Positions 56,381 to 64,000 of a DNA stretch of 64,000 nt are shown here, piece by piece. How positions within the stretch are numbered: the stretch's first letter is position 1; each line of letters opens with the position of its first letter. Source of the DNA: Novipirellula artificiosorum. GTDB lineage: Bacteria > Planctomycetota > Planctomycetia > Pirellulales > Pirellulaceae. The notes beneath the pieces were generated by a model. The model had not been told where the DNA came from. It made no database searches and worked only from the letters and a program-made list of their open reading frames with translations. The stretch spans positions 143,823 through 207,822 of the forward strand of contig NZ_SJPV01000007.1 of assembly GCF_007860135.1 (NCBI RefSeq), written 5' to 3'. The position numbers were made by a program, and so were the translations under genes.

Positions 56381-56929
56381 ATGCATGATATGGCCTTGTA
56401 CCGTTCTCACCGAATCGACAAGCCGACTCCTTTTCACCAATACCGGGTGGATCCATGTCACGCTGCGCGGCGGAATCCGCTCAACGAAGCGAGGACGTCC
56501 GGCCCCGACGAAAAAACGGCCGACGGCGGCGGATTTTCCGCCTCGGCCAATGCGCTCCATCGTGTTGACGAAGCTCACGCCACGAATCCCACCTCGTTTG
56601 TTGGTGAACCGTCGCAGCCCTGTCAAACGGCCCAACCCTTTCAAACGGCTCAGCCCTATCAACCGGATCAGCCAAGTGCGGCATCCCATCAGGGTTGGTT
56701 GCACCGACATGGCGAGGACCTGGTTCAGCAGTTGCAGCGTTGGGCCGAGGATCTCGATGCTCGCGAAGCTCAACTCAATGCCCGAGCAGCACTTCAAGAA
56801 CACCATGAACGACAATTCCGCGTTCACAAGCAAGCCACGCTGACGGATCTTGCGGAGCAAACGCGGGCGGCCGAGCACGCCCAGTCCGAACTCAGGGCAC
56901 AGGCTCGCCGCTTGGCTTTCGAGTCCTGA
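56381..56929 (+). CDS. small coiled-coil protein of unknown function
   Basis: A 182-residue soluble protein. The first 100 residues are low-complexity, including three Pro-Gln-Thr units (CQTAQPFQTAQPYQPDQP). The last 80 are a charged coiled coil (RHGEDLVQQLQRWAEDLDAR, EAQLNARAALQEHHERQFRV). The periodic Leu and Ala positions and absence of stops favour a real gene. No ribosome site is strong. Related Pirellulaceae proteins seem to share the 'QLQ.WAEDLDAREAQLNAR' stretch, from memory only. Confidence 0.5.
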   Translation: MHDMALYRSHRIDKPTPFHQYRVDPCHAARRNPLNEARTSGPDEKTADGGGFSASANALHRVDEAHATNPTSFVGEPSQPCQTAQPFQTAQPYQPDQPSAASHQGWLHRHGEDLVQQLQRWAEDLDAREAQLNARAALQEHHERQFRVHKQATLTDLAEQTRAAEHAQSELRAQARRLAFES

Positions 56930-56985
56930 CGGAAGGATGCTTACGGCAATGGGGATGGCTGGCTTCGATCAATTCAGGGGGACCG

Positions 56986-57756
56986 CTATTTCTTATCCGC
57001 TTTGTCGGATGAAAAACGCTTTAGCTTCGCGTCGCTGAGTTCCAATCCAATCGACGTGGTCAAGGTCACCAAGTTGGCTTGTCCATGCAGTTTTAGCTTC
57101 TTGCTGATCGAATCTTTATGACGTTCGATCGTCTTGGGGCTGCGGTGCAGCACCGCAGCGGCTCTTGGAACACTTAAACCATGGCCAAGCAACACCAAGA
57201 CTTCCAGTTCTCGCCGCGTCAATACCTGGAGCGGCCCGAGGCCAATGTACTGAGTTTTCACCGATTCAATCTGCGGTTCGGTGCTTCCGTGATGCGATTG
57301 ATCCGCTGTTCTTGCTTGAGTGACCACAATCACGCGGTTAAACGGTGGCGTTCGATCACGGATCGGCCAAACCGTCGATTCGATTCGCCGGCCATGGTAG
57401 ATGTGGCAGAGGGATAACGGCTTACCCTCTCTCAAAACGCGGGCGATCAGCTCAAGGCGTTCGGCAACAAATTCAGGTGGATGGAAGTCGCTGATTCGTT
57501 TGCCTTCGTAGTCGATGTCACTCGACTTGCTAAAAAGTACCTTCGACGTATCGTTGACGAACAGCAGCCGGCCTTCCGCATCCGTGATACTGACGCCCAC
57601 GCCGGGGGTTCGCGAAAGTGCTCTCCAGATCGATCCGGGATCAAGTTCGGGAGGGTCGATTCGAGAACGGAATGTCGCCGGTGCCGATCGATGATGCATC
57701 GGATCGTTGGACCTGCCGGAGGAGCTTGTGTCGGAATCTCGGTCGGAAGAAGTCAT
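56986..57756 (-). CDS. PAS domain-LuxR-type transcription factor
   Basis: A 256-residue regulator. Residues about 40-150 are a PAS sensor (ALSRTPGVGVSITDAEGRLL, FVNDTSKVLFS) and residues about 175-235 a LuxR/GerE helix-turn-helix (LTRRELEVLVLLGHGLSVPR, AAAVLHRSPKTIERHKDSIS). The PAS part could bind a small ligand or cofactor; no receiver domain is present. Stand-alone PAS-LuxR proteins are common in planctomycetes and their targets are unknown. Its gene diverges from the isomerase gene across a 451-base gap. Confidence 0.88.
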   Translation of the reverse strand: MTSSDRDSDTSSSGRSNDPMHHRSAPATFRSRIDPPELDPGSIWRALSRTPGVGVSITDAEGRLLFVNDTSKVLFSKSSDIDYEGKRISDFHPPEFVAERLELIARVLREGKPLSLCHIYHGRRIESTVWPIRDRTPPFNRVIVVTQARTADQSHHGSTEPQIESVKTQYIGLGPLQVLTRRELEVLVLLGHGLSVPRAAAVLHRSPKTIERHKDSISKKLKLHGQANLVTLTTSIGLELSDAKLKRFSSDKADKK

Positions 57757-57890
57757 CGGGCATGGCCGAGGGGAATCGGTTTCCTTGGCACAAGAGTAGC
57801 GGAAAGCTTACAAATCGGCTCTCGGAATAGGGGAATTGCCTTATAGGCTTGCATTCGATGCCTACTGATAATAGTCGATGATCAGGCACA

Positions 57891-58018
57891 AACCAATCGC
57901 AGGCACGGTTGGCCACCAGCGACAACCGCTGGAATGTGGCAGGGTAGGAGATCCAGCCCGACCTGGAATTCTAGATGGCGAGGTGGCCCCGAGGGGCAGG
58001 TGGCCCCTCGCCTTTTTT
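57891..58018 (+). ncRNA. candidate structured small RNA ending in an intrinsic terminator
   Basis: Two hairpins precede a terminator. H1: GCCACCAGCG (57912-57921) pairs with CGCTG then GTGGC (57927-57940), with a four-base GAAT bulge and ACAAC loop. H2: TCCAG (57952-57956) with CTGGA (57963-57967). The terminator follows ten bases later. No plus-strand protein gene ends nearby, so the terminator points to a short transcript starting in this gap. The 5' end is not defined and may lie as far back as 57780. Confidence 0.35.
57977..58018 (+). terminator. strong rho-independent terminator
   Basis: GGCGAGG (57977) pairs with CCTCGCC (58006-58012), and an inner GAGGGGC / GCCCCTC hairpin can form as an alternative; six T bases follow at 58013-58018. 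It points along the plus strand. Confidence 0.8.
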
Positions 58019-58207
58019 GATGGGTTGTTGCAGTCCAGCACTGCTAATGCGCACAATAGGGACGCTAGCGTTTGATCGTCGCTGCCAATTTGCTCGCGTT
58101 CTTCGCGTCTGACGCGTTTTCGCTCACAGCGAGGCATCTCCGATGCAAGCGGCATTGAAATACCCTGTCCCTCCCCCTCCACTACTTCCTTCACGGAGAC
58201 TCTTGCA

Positions 58208-59203
58208 ATGGCTCGACCTGTCACGATGTTCACTGGCCAATGGGCTGATCTTCCGCTCGCTGAACTCGCACCCATGCTTGCTGGATTTGGCTATGACGGC
58301 ATCGAACTCGCCTGCTGGGGCGATCACTTCGAAGTCGATCGCGCTATGGCCGAAGACGATTACTGCGACAAGAAGCGAAAGTTTCTTGACGACGCTGGCT
58401 TGCAGTGCCATGCCATCAGCGCCCACTTGGTCGGCCAAGCGGTCTTGGACAATATTGATGCACGTCACAAGTCGATTTTGCCTGACTACATCTGGGGCGA
58501 CGGCGATCCCTCCGGCGTCAATGATCGGGCTTGCGAGGAACTGAAACAAACGGCTCGTGCAGCCCAGAAATTTGGCGTTGGCGTCGTCAATGGCTTCACC
58601 GGCAGCAGCATTTGGCATCTGCTTTATTCGTTCCCACCGGTTCCTCAGAGCATGTTGGACGACGGTTTTCAATTACTGGCCGACCGTTTTAACCCCATCC
58701 TCGACGTGTTTGGCGAGTGCGGTGTGAACTTTGCCCTTGAAGTTCACCCCACCGAGATTGCCTTCGATATTTATACGGCCCAAAGAGCACTCGAAGCGCT
58801 CGATCACCGCAAAGAGTTTGGCTTCAACTTTGACCCGAGTCACTTGATTTGGCAGGGTGTCGATCCGGTGCAGTTCATTCGGGCGTTCCCTGACCGGATC
58901 TATCACGTTCACATCAAAGATGCGATTGTGACTCTGGATGGCCGTACCGGAATCAATTGCAGCCACTTGAACTTTGGCGATCCTCGCCGTGGTTGGGATT
59001 TCCGAAGCCCTGGTCGTGGCGGCGTGAATTTCGAAGAGATCATTCGAGCGCTCAACGACATCAACTATCAAGGCCCGTTGTCGATCGAGTGGGAAGACAG
59101 CGGCATGGAACGATCGTTTGGTGCCAAGGAAGCCTGCGAGTTCACGAAAAAACTCGACTTCTCGCCTAGTAACATTGCATTCGATGCAGCGTTTGACGAG
59201 TAA
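58208..59203 (+). CDS. sugar phosphate isomerase/epimerase (TIM barrel)
   Basis: A 331-residue AP endonuclease 2-fold protein. TFTGQ-like start and GYDGIELACWGDHFEVD near residue 30 are followed by metal-site motifs: Glu in VNFALEVHPTEIAFD, GFNFDPSHLIWQGVDPV (Asp, His), HVHIKDA and Glu in LSIEWEDSGM. The long loop GDPRRGWDFRSPGRGGVNFE is typical of the large subgroup seen in planctomycetes. It isomerises or epimerises a sugar derivative, the identity of which is unknown. GGAG nine bases before the ATG supports the start. thiS follows after 24 bases. Confidence 0.85.
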   Translation: MARPVTMFTGQWADLPLAELAPMLAGFGYDGIELACWGDHFEVDRAMAEDDYCDKKRKFLDDAGLQCHAISAHLVGQAVLDNIDARHKSILPDYIWGDGDPSGVNDRACEELKQTARAAQKFGVGVVNGFTGSSIWHLLYSFPPVPQSMLDDGFQLLADRFNPILDVFGECGVNFALEVHPTEIAFDIYTAQRALEALDHRKEFGFNFDPSHLIWQGVDPVQFIRAFPDRIYHVHIKDAIVTLDGRTGINCSHLNFGDPRRGWDFRSPGRGGVNFEEIIRALNDINYQGPLSIEWEDSGMERSFGAKEACEFTKKLDFSPSNIAFDAAFDE

Positions 59204-59227
59204 TCGTTTCCTTTTTGAGAAGAAACC

Positions 59228-59431
59228 ATGATTTCGATCACTGTGAACGGCCAACAAGTCCAAATTGAATCGTCGATGAGTGTCCAGCAGATGTTGGACA
59301 CTGTCGACGTGCCGCCGAACTACCTGGCTGTTGAGATCAACGCGAATGTTGTGCCGCGTGAGCAGTACGCATCGACGATGGTCCGTGACAACGATGAGAT
59401 CGAATTGGTAACGTTAGTCGGCGGCGGCTGA
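59228..59431 (+). CDS. thiS: sulfur carrier protein ThiS
   Basis: A 67-residue ubiquitin-fold protein (ISITVNGQQVQIESSMSVQQ start, FYVEINANVVPR-type middle reading YLAVEINANVVPREQY, end LVTLVGGG). The C-terminal Gly-Gly is adenylated and thiocarboxylated to donate sulfur for the thiazole of thiamine. The other thiamine genes (thiG, thiF, thiE) are not in the window and no thiamine riboswitch is visible upstream. It follows the isomerase gene by chance or by operon convenience. ThiS and MoaD share this fold; length and ending favour ThiS. Confidence 0.85.
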   Translation: MISITVNGQQVQIESSMSVQQMLDTVDVPPNYLAVEINANVVPREQYASTMVRDNDEIELVTLVGGG

Positions 59432-59506
59432 GTCGCCGCCGACGCATCGCGGTGCATGCCTTTGCCATAGAAGACGGGGCACCTGACCTCTTCTGCGATG
59501 GTCCAC

Positions 59507-60373
59507 TCACTCTCCCGCTAGTGGCAGCAGTTGGATATTTCGAAACCAAACACGCTGTCCCTCGGCCTGTAGTGCAATGTGACCAAAAGACAGTTTGGGG
59601 TCAGCTCCACGGGCGAGAATGGGCTCCGCCTCTTTGCTGCCGGGATCCAATTGAGGGTTTTGGTAACGTAACACTTCTTTTCCCTCGACACGATAGATGA
59701 TCTCGTCATGACCTCGGACTTCCATTTCAACGGCGACCCATTGGTCCGCTGGCAGCGTGGGGCCTGACGATTTAACGATATGCTGCTTGATCAGGTCTCC
59801 GTTGATCACCAAGTGCGTTCCAGGCGTGCACACATTTCCGGTCTGGCGTTGGCCTTTGCCCAGATCGGCCAGGAATTGCATTTCCAAACTCGCAGGAAAT
59901 CCTTGATCAAGTTCCATGCTTTGGGGTGATTGCGAATGCAGCATGACACCGCTATTCAAATCGACATATCCTGGAGCATCCGAAAGCATGCGGCCAACAA
60001 AGCGATATTCAAGCCGCAACCGGTAATGGGCATAGGCAAGGTCTGAAAACAGGTGCCCGTAGCGTCCTTCGAACGGGCCGTAGTCATCGTATTCGCATTT
60101 CAGGATGCCATCTTCCACGCGGAACGTATTTGCAAAGTTGTCGCCTAGGGTGTGACCGGCGATTTTGACGGTCCATCCCTCCAGGTTCTCACCGTTGAAC
60201 AGATCGATCCAGCTCTCCGTCTCGCCTGCACCTTGTTGCTCATGATGCTCATGATGCTCGGGATTTGATGAGGACTCATCGGCAAAGGCAAGCCCCGGCC
60301 TGTCGCTCACGAGCCAAACCGCCAGGACAACAAGCAAACATACAGAGTGGACCGGTTTGGTCGTGTTTTTCAT
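59507..60373 (-). CDS. exported DUF1080 (3-keto-disaccharide hydrolase-like) protein
   Basis: A 288-residue protein with signal peptide (VCLLVVLAVWLVSDRPGLAFA), a His-rich linker (EHHEHHEQQG) and a concanavalin-like sandwich: WIDLFNGENLEGWTVKIAGH, ILKCEYDDYGPFEGRYGHLF, YRLRLEYRFVG, NSGVMLHSQSPQSME, GHDEIIYRVEGKEVLRYQNP, ending in GHIALQAEGQRVWFRNIQLL. This is the DUF1080 pattern, some members of which hydrolyse 3-keto-glucosides. It is the last gene of a minus-strand operon, starting three bases after the kinase stop. Confidence 0.9.
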   Translation of the reverse strand: MKNTTKPVHSVCLLVVLAVWLVSDRPGLAFADESSSNPEHHEHHEQQGAGETESWIDLFNGENLEGWTVKIAGHTLGDNFANTFRVEDGILKCEYDDYGPFEGRYGHLFSDLAYAHYRLRLEYRFVGRMLSDAPGYVDLNSGVMLHSQSPQSMELDQGFPASLEMQFLADLGKGQRQTGNVCTPGTHLVINGDLIKQHIVKSSGPTLPADQWVAVEMEVRGHDEIIYRVEGKEVLRYQNPQLDPGSKEAEPILARGADPKLSFGHIALQAEGQRVWFRNIQLLPLAGE

Positions 60374-60376
60374 GAA

Positions 60377-62638
60377 TCAAGGTTCTGGGTGAGGGGGTTC
60401 GTTCGCGGTGAGATCCATCGTCTGGTCGAGTGTAGCGATTCCCGGGGGCGATGTGGTCGCCTTTTGTGGTTGGGATGTTGAATCCGCGGTTTTCGACGAC
60501 TGCGACCCTCGCTCGTGTCGGCCCCACCAACGGTCCCCGTCTTCGATGGTCCACTGGCCGACCGCAGGGCTCTTGGAGAGGAGCAGTCCCAGATCTCGAG
60601 CTGTCTGAGGGCGTTTCGCACGTGATTTCTCGAGACAACTCATAATCGCATCTTCCAACTGGCTGGAAACGTTAATGTTACGATGTTCGCCAATCGGTTG
60701 TGGCAGTTCATCGACATGCTTTTGGCACAATTCGACTAGCCCACGGGCTTGAAAGACGGGTTTACCGGTCAGCAAGAAATAGCCTACAGCGCCCACGGCA
60801 TAAATATCGCTCCGGGCGTCAACCGTCATCGGTGCTTGAATGGATTCCGGCGACATGTACAGCGGTGTTCCCGTCAGCGATCCCTCGTTACCACCCTCTT
60901 GCTCGGCAGCCTGGTCGACCGCTTTCACCAAACCGAAATCGAGCACCTTCACCACATCAGGCTCGCAGCCGCGTCGATTCAGCATCACATTGGCAGGCTT
61001 GATATCGCGATGCACGAGTCCTTGGGAGTGGGCTTCATAGAGTGAACCACAAACCTGCAACAGAATATGGATGACTCGCGATTCGGGTAAACGCCCATAA
61101 GCGTCCACCAATGCTTGTAAATCGATTCCGTCAAGAAACTCCATCGCGTAGTAGAAAACGCCCTCGGGTGTGCGCCCGTAGTCATAGATCGCGATCGTGT
61201 TAGCATGGTTCAATTGACAGGTGATCTGGACCTCATGTTCAAACCTGGCGATTGACGAATCGTTCACCTTGTCCGAATGCAACAACTTGATCGCAGTCGG
61301 CCGTCTCAGCATGGAATGATGGCCTTTGTAGACCACGCCCATGCCGCCTTCGCCCAGTTTTTCTTCCAACGTGTATTGTCCCAATTGTTGAGCTTCAATC
61401 ACGGCGTCTCTGGCTTGACGCTGCAATCGTGCCACAACCACGGTAAAGACGAAGATGGCAATGGCGCTGAGGATCAACAGCGAATAGATGAACATAAAGG
61501 TACGTTGCAGAATCACCAAGGGGCGAAAGGACTGAGCTGCATCGACTTCGGTCGCGACCCCGATTTCGTAATTCGGCATCCAATGCCAAGCGCCAATGAC
61601 CTGCACTCCACGGTAGTCGCGATAGCCCTCGACGTTGATCCCAGAGTTGCCGGCGATGGCATCGGCAGCCATTTCTGTCAATGGCAATTGTGAGCGTCGA
61701 ACGGCGGGTCGGAACCCCTGGGTCATGTCCTGCCCCGGGTCACGTACCATCAGTTGTAGCATCGATCGCGAATCCTCGTGGTCGGGCAACAGTCCGAGCA
61801 GAATCAATTCCTCATCGAACCGACCATTGCTAACCATGACGCCGTCCGTATTGAATGCATAGGTTTCGCCGGAAGCGCCCACTCGGCCCAGATGCAGGAT
61901 CTTTGTGAACTCGTCCTCGGGACGAATTTGCAGCGCGAGTACACCGATGACGACTTGAAACGAGGCGTCCCGAATGGGTGCACACACATACATAGTTGGT
62001 ACGCCCATCCGCGACCGTCCCTTGGAGTTCTTCATCATCACGACGCTGGAAAACGGTGGCGAGACAAACGTTTCACCACTCAGCGCTCGCTCAAGAAAGT
62101 GGTCATACTCGGGGATGTCTTGCTCGCCGATCAAAGCCGAATGCGAAGAAGAGACGATTCGCTTCGATTTGTCCGCCAGCAGGAAGCCCACATAGTCATG
62201 CGCAGCCATGGCCGGGCCAAGTTCACGTGCCAAAGCTTTATGGGGGGCGGGCGATGTTCCTTGCGATGGTTCGCCATCCAACGCCTCACCGAACAGTTCA
62301 TAGGAAATCTCTCGAACCGAAGCGTCATTCGCCAAGGACTCTGCGGTTGATTCCTGAACCGCAAACCACTTCTTGAGCATCTCCGTTTCGATATGCACAA
62401 AGGATTCCAAGCCGGCATGCACATTTCCCTTGATGGTCGATTCGATCGCGCTGCTAACAAAGTAGCCGATGGTAGAAAGCAGGATCACAGCGATGATCGG
62501 CCAAACCCAAATTTGTTTCCTTAAGAACACTCCCGTTCGGTTGACGGTCATCGACAAGCTGCGCGATGCCCAGGTCATGTGCGCTTGAGGTTGAGGACCT
62601 CGGGTTCCTGGGCGCCGAAATAGGTCAAGTGGATTCAT
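60377..62638 (-). CDS. transmembrane Ser/Thr kinase with extracytoplasmic dCache-like sensor
   Basis: A 753-residue protein. A membrane segment at about residues 43-63 (WVWPIIAVILLSTIGYFVSS) and another near 375-400 (FIYSLLILSAIAIFVFTVVV) enclose a dCache-like sensory region with a PAS-type motif ASGETYAFNTDGVMVSNGRF. The cytoplasmic Hanks-type kinase domain (about 420-690) has LGEGGMGVVYKG, the VHRDIKPANVML loop, LDFGLVKA and GTPLYMSPESIQ. The layout matches a receptor kinase reading an external ligand. The ATG at 62638 is uncertain; 62683 is the next candidate. It follows the thioredoxin/PDZ gene by about 105 bases and precedes the DUF1080 gene by three, so all three form an operon. Confidence 0.85.
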   Translation of the reverse strand: MNPLDLFRRPGTRGPQPQAHMTWASRSLSMTVNRTGVFLRKQIWVWPIIAVILLSTIGYFVSSAIESTIKGNVHAGLESFVHIETEMLKKWFAVQESTAESLANDASVREISYELFGEALDGEPSQGTSPAPHKALARELGPAMAAHDYVGFLLADKSKRIVSSSHSALIGEQDIPEYDHFLERALSGETFVSPPFSSVVMMKNSKGRSRMGVPTMYVCAPIRDASFQVVIGVLALQIRPEDEFTKILHLGRVGASGETYAFNTDGVMVSNGRFDEELILLGLLPDHEDSRSMLQLMVRDPGQDMTQGFRPAVRRSQLPLTEMAADAIAGNSGINVEGYRDYRGVQVIGAWHWMPNYEIGVATEVDAAQSFRPLVILQRTFMFIYSLLILSAIAIFVFTVVVARLQRQARDAVIEAQQLGQYTLEEKLGEGGMGVVYKGHHSMLRRPTAIKLLHSDKVNDSSIARFEHEVQITCQLNHANTIAIYDYGRTPEGVFYYAMEFLDGIDLQALVDAYGRLPESRVIHILLQVCGSLYEAHSQGLVHRDIKPANVMLNRRGCEPDVVKVLDFGLVKAVDQAAEQEGGNEGSLTGTPLYMSPESIQAPMTVDARSDIYAVGAVGYFLLTGKPVFQARGLVELCQKHVDELPQPIGEHRNINVSSQLEDAIMSCLEKSRAKRPQTARDLGLLLSKSPAVGQWTIEDGDRWWGRHERGSQSSKTADSTSQPQKATTSPPGIATLDQTMDLTANEPPHPEP

Positions 62639-62744
62639 GGCAAACAGCAAGATGGGAAAGCGACGGATCAAGTCCTCCAGCATAATCGCGATTCGGGTGC
62701 GAGTCGCCAAAAAACCGCAGATCCGCGTCGCCGTCGCGCGTCCC

Positions 62745-64000
62745 TTACGGCTGAATCGGCAGCGAAAAGGAGAGTCTTTCTCCCTGACGCAACACTTGGA
62801 TCTCAATCCGGTCACCAGGCTGGTGAGTCGAGTTGACATGGGCAAACAGGTCCGCTTCGCGAGAAAAGTCATCTCGCCCATCGAATTTAACCAGGATGTC
62901 TTCCGCCTTCACGCCGGCTCGCATTGCGGTGGCGTGGGCGCCATATTTGCCGACGCTACGTACACGCAGTGCCATCTTGCCCTGCCCGATCGCAAGACGT
63001 TTTCGTTCCAGATCGTCGAGTGTCGAAAGCCGCATGCCTCCAAGGGCGATTCGGGCGAGTCCCCACGAGGAAACTCGCCATGAAATGTCGTCGGCACGCC
63101 GCCATCCAGCCTTCAAATCGAGAGTGGTTGTGAGGAGATGGCCATCGCGACTGAGTTCCAATGACAACGAGCCTCCGCTGGGAGCGACGTTGTCGAGTAT
63201 CCACTGTACGTCGGCCGTGGATAAAAGTGGTTGAGCATTGATGCTGCGGATCTCATCGCCCGCTCGCAGCCCTGAATTCTCCGCGGGCGAGTGGGCTGCG
63301 ATTTCTTTTACCGTTGCGCATTGGTCCGGATCGAAGAGGATACCGATTGATTTTGGGTGCGGGTAGGGAAACAGAATCCGCTCGGGGATCGACTTGCCGC
63401 GGCTCCAATAATACTCACGTCTCGCGTCTCCAATCTGGTGACAGTGAATGCAACTCTTGACGACATCACCCTCGTAGTCAAGCGTGCTGGAATACTGATC
63501 CGTAAGACTCGGGTAACGCTCGGGGGACGCGAATTCAAGCGGCTTGCCTTGTTTTCCGGCCAATGCGTCTTTGTTGGCGGGATATCGCGAGTGTAACGTG
63601 ATCGCCCCTTCTAAGGCCTTCGCCATCCCATCGAGCGACACGTCCTGTAGCCATTCGGTGCGATGCGATCGTGTGCCAAAACGCCCATAGATTGTCTTGT
63701 CAGCATTCAGCATAAAGACCGCAAAAGATTGATCGGTGTCATACTGGAAAACGTTTAGGTCAAGACCATTGGTGCCAACGATCCGCAGGCAGACGAATTG
63801 ATCCAGCAGTGGCTTGATTCCAGGATGGGTGTCCACCAGTTCATCGTCCAACTTCACGCACTCTTCGCATGGGATGCAGCGTAAGACGACGAGAATGGGC
63901 TTCCCCGAGCTGCGAGCTTGTCGGTACGCTTCATCGAGGTCGTTGTACAGCCAACGGCCCTCGGCTTCGACCCGTTCCCGATCCGCGCGGACTTTTTCTT
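62745..64000 (-). CDS. thioredoxin-like/haem c/PDZ multidomain protein (5' truncated by window)
   Basis: The frame is open to the window end, so at least 418 residues are present and the start is missing. The visible N-terminal part is thioredoxin-like (WLYNDLDEAYRQARSSGKPI, then a CxxC-type CIPCEEC). A CIHCH motif (SCIHCHQIGDAR) binds haem c. PDZ-like modules follow (AENSGLRAGDEIRSINAQPL; AHATAMRAGVKAEDILVKFD). The combination suggests a periplasmic electron-transfer or disulfide-handling protein. It lies upstream of the receptor kinase and DUF1080 genes on the same strand. Confidence 0.72.
   Translation of the reverse strand, partial: EKVRADRERVEAEGRWLYNDLDEAYRQARSSGKPILVVLRCIPCEECVKLDDELVDTHPGIKPLLDQFVCLRIVGTNGLDLNVFQYDTDQSFAVFMLNADKTIYGRFGTRSHRTEWLQDVSLDGMAKALEGAITLHSRYPANKDALAGKQGKPLEFASPERYPSLTDQYSSTLDYEGDVVKSCIHCHQIGDARREYYWSRGKSIPERILFPYPHPKSIGILFDPDQCATVKEIAAHSPAENSGLRAGDEIRSINAQPLLSTADVQWILDNVAPSGGSLSLELSRDGHLLTTTLDLKAGWRRADDISWRVSSWGLARIALGGMRLSTLDDLERKRLAIGQGKMALRVRSVGKYGAHATAMRAGVKAEDILVKFDGRDDFSREADLFAHVNSTHQPGDRIEIQVLRQGERLSFSLPIQP

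Larger units (their letters stand above)
57757..58207. promoter_or_regulatory. 451-base divergent gap with a candidate structured RNA
   Basis: Two outward starts flank this gap (LuxR-type gene left, isomerase right). It contains the leader of the regulator, a hairpin-rich segment with a plus-strand terminator (listed separately) and about 190 bases before the isomerase start whose GGAG at 58196 is the ribosome site. I see no protein gene. Confidence 0.5.

Noticed and set aside
57941..57960. Possible cobalamin (B12-box-like) riboswitch
   Set aside because: GTAGGAGATCCAGCC loosely resembles the B12 box, and the preceding stem resembles the GCCACTG...GGAAGGC element, but the upstream CCCCGCAACTG-type core is missing and downstream genes are not cobalamin-related.

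Overview
The window looks like a chromosomal segment of a planctomycete of the Pirellulaceae (Rhodopirellula/Novipirellula type). Several families here are typical of that group: a giant repeat protein with a LEPR-XLL-like N-terminus, a PVC-type dehydrogenase with a C-terminal cytochrome c, a BBP7-like outer-membrane barrel, a TIGR03790 protein, DUF1080 (3-keto-disaccharide hydrolase-like) proteins, TAT-exported Gfo/Idh/MocA oxidoreductases, sugar-phosphate isomerases, and large Ser/Thr kinases with WD40 or dCache domains. No tRNA, rRNA, CRISPR array, prophage or full insertion sequence is visible.

Layout. 1-0.7 kb: the end of a LamG/DUF1080-like protein and queD. 0.9-16.9 kb: a tightly packed plus-strand cassette of a GAF-HlyD adaptor protein, an M50 metalloprotease-adaptor protein, a 1984-residue LEPR-XLL repeat protein with three near-identical 377-residue units, and an 1862-residue Ser/Thr kinase-WD40 protein. 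It is the best candidate for an uncharacterised system: surface-protein export or anchoring coupled to intracellular sensing and phosphorylation. 17-22.5 kb: a GH2 remnant, a voltage-sensor-like membrane protein and a minus-strand run of housekeeping genes (SUI1 family, SnoaL-like, RluA-family pseudouridine synthase, TPR membrane protein, RlmA-like methyltransferase). 22.6-33.4 kb: lepA, guaB, a secreted planctomycete protein, argE, the ribosomal genes rplA-rplJ-rplL, rpmG and recJ. 33.5-37.3 kb: a sugar-catabolism group. 37.3-46.6 kb: a large FHA/coiled-coil membrane protein, a DksA/TraR zinc-finger protein, an HtrA-like protease, a DegT aminotransferase and an HD-GYP protein. 46.7-57.8 kb: a palindromic MITE/REP-like element, then secreted and outer-membrane proteins and a PAS-LuxR regulator. 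57.8-64 kb: a candidate structured RNA with a strong terminator, an isomerase plus ThiS, and a minus-strand operon of DUF1080 protein, dCache-kinase and a thioredoxin/haem/PDZ protein that runs off the window.

Together the genes show a cell with a large secreted proteome, repetitive giant surface proteins, several eukaryote-like signalling modules (kinases, FHA, WD40) and carbohydrate-oxidation functions, interleaved with ordinary housekeeping genes that are more dispersed than in most bacteria. Function calls rest on motifs read from the translations; no database search was run.
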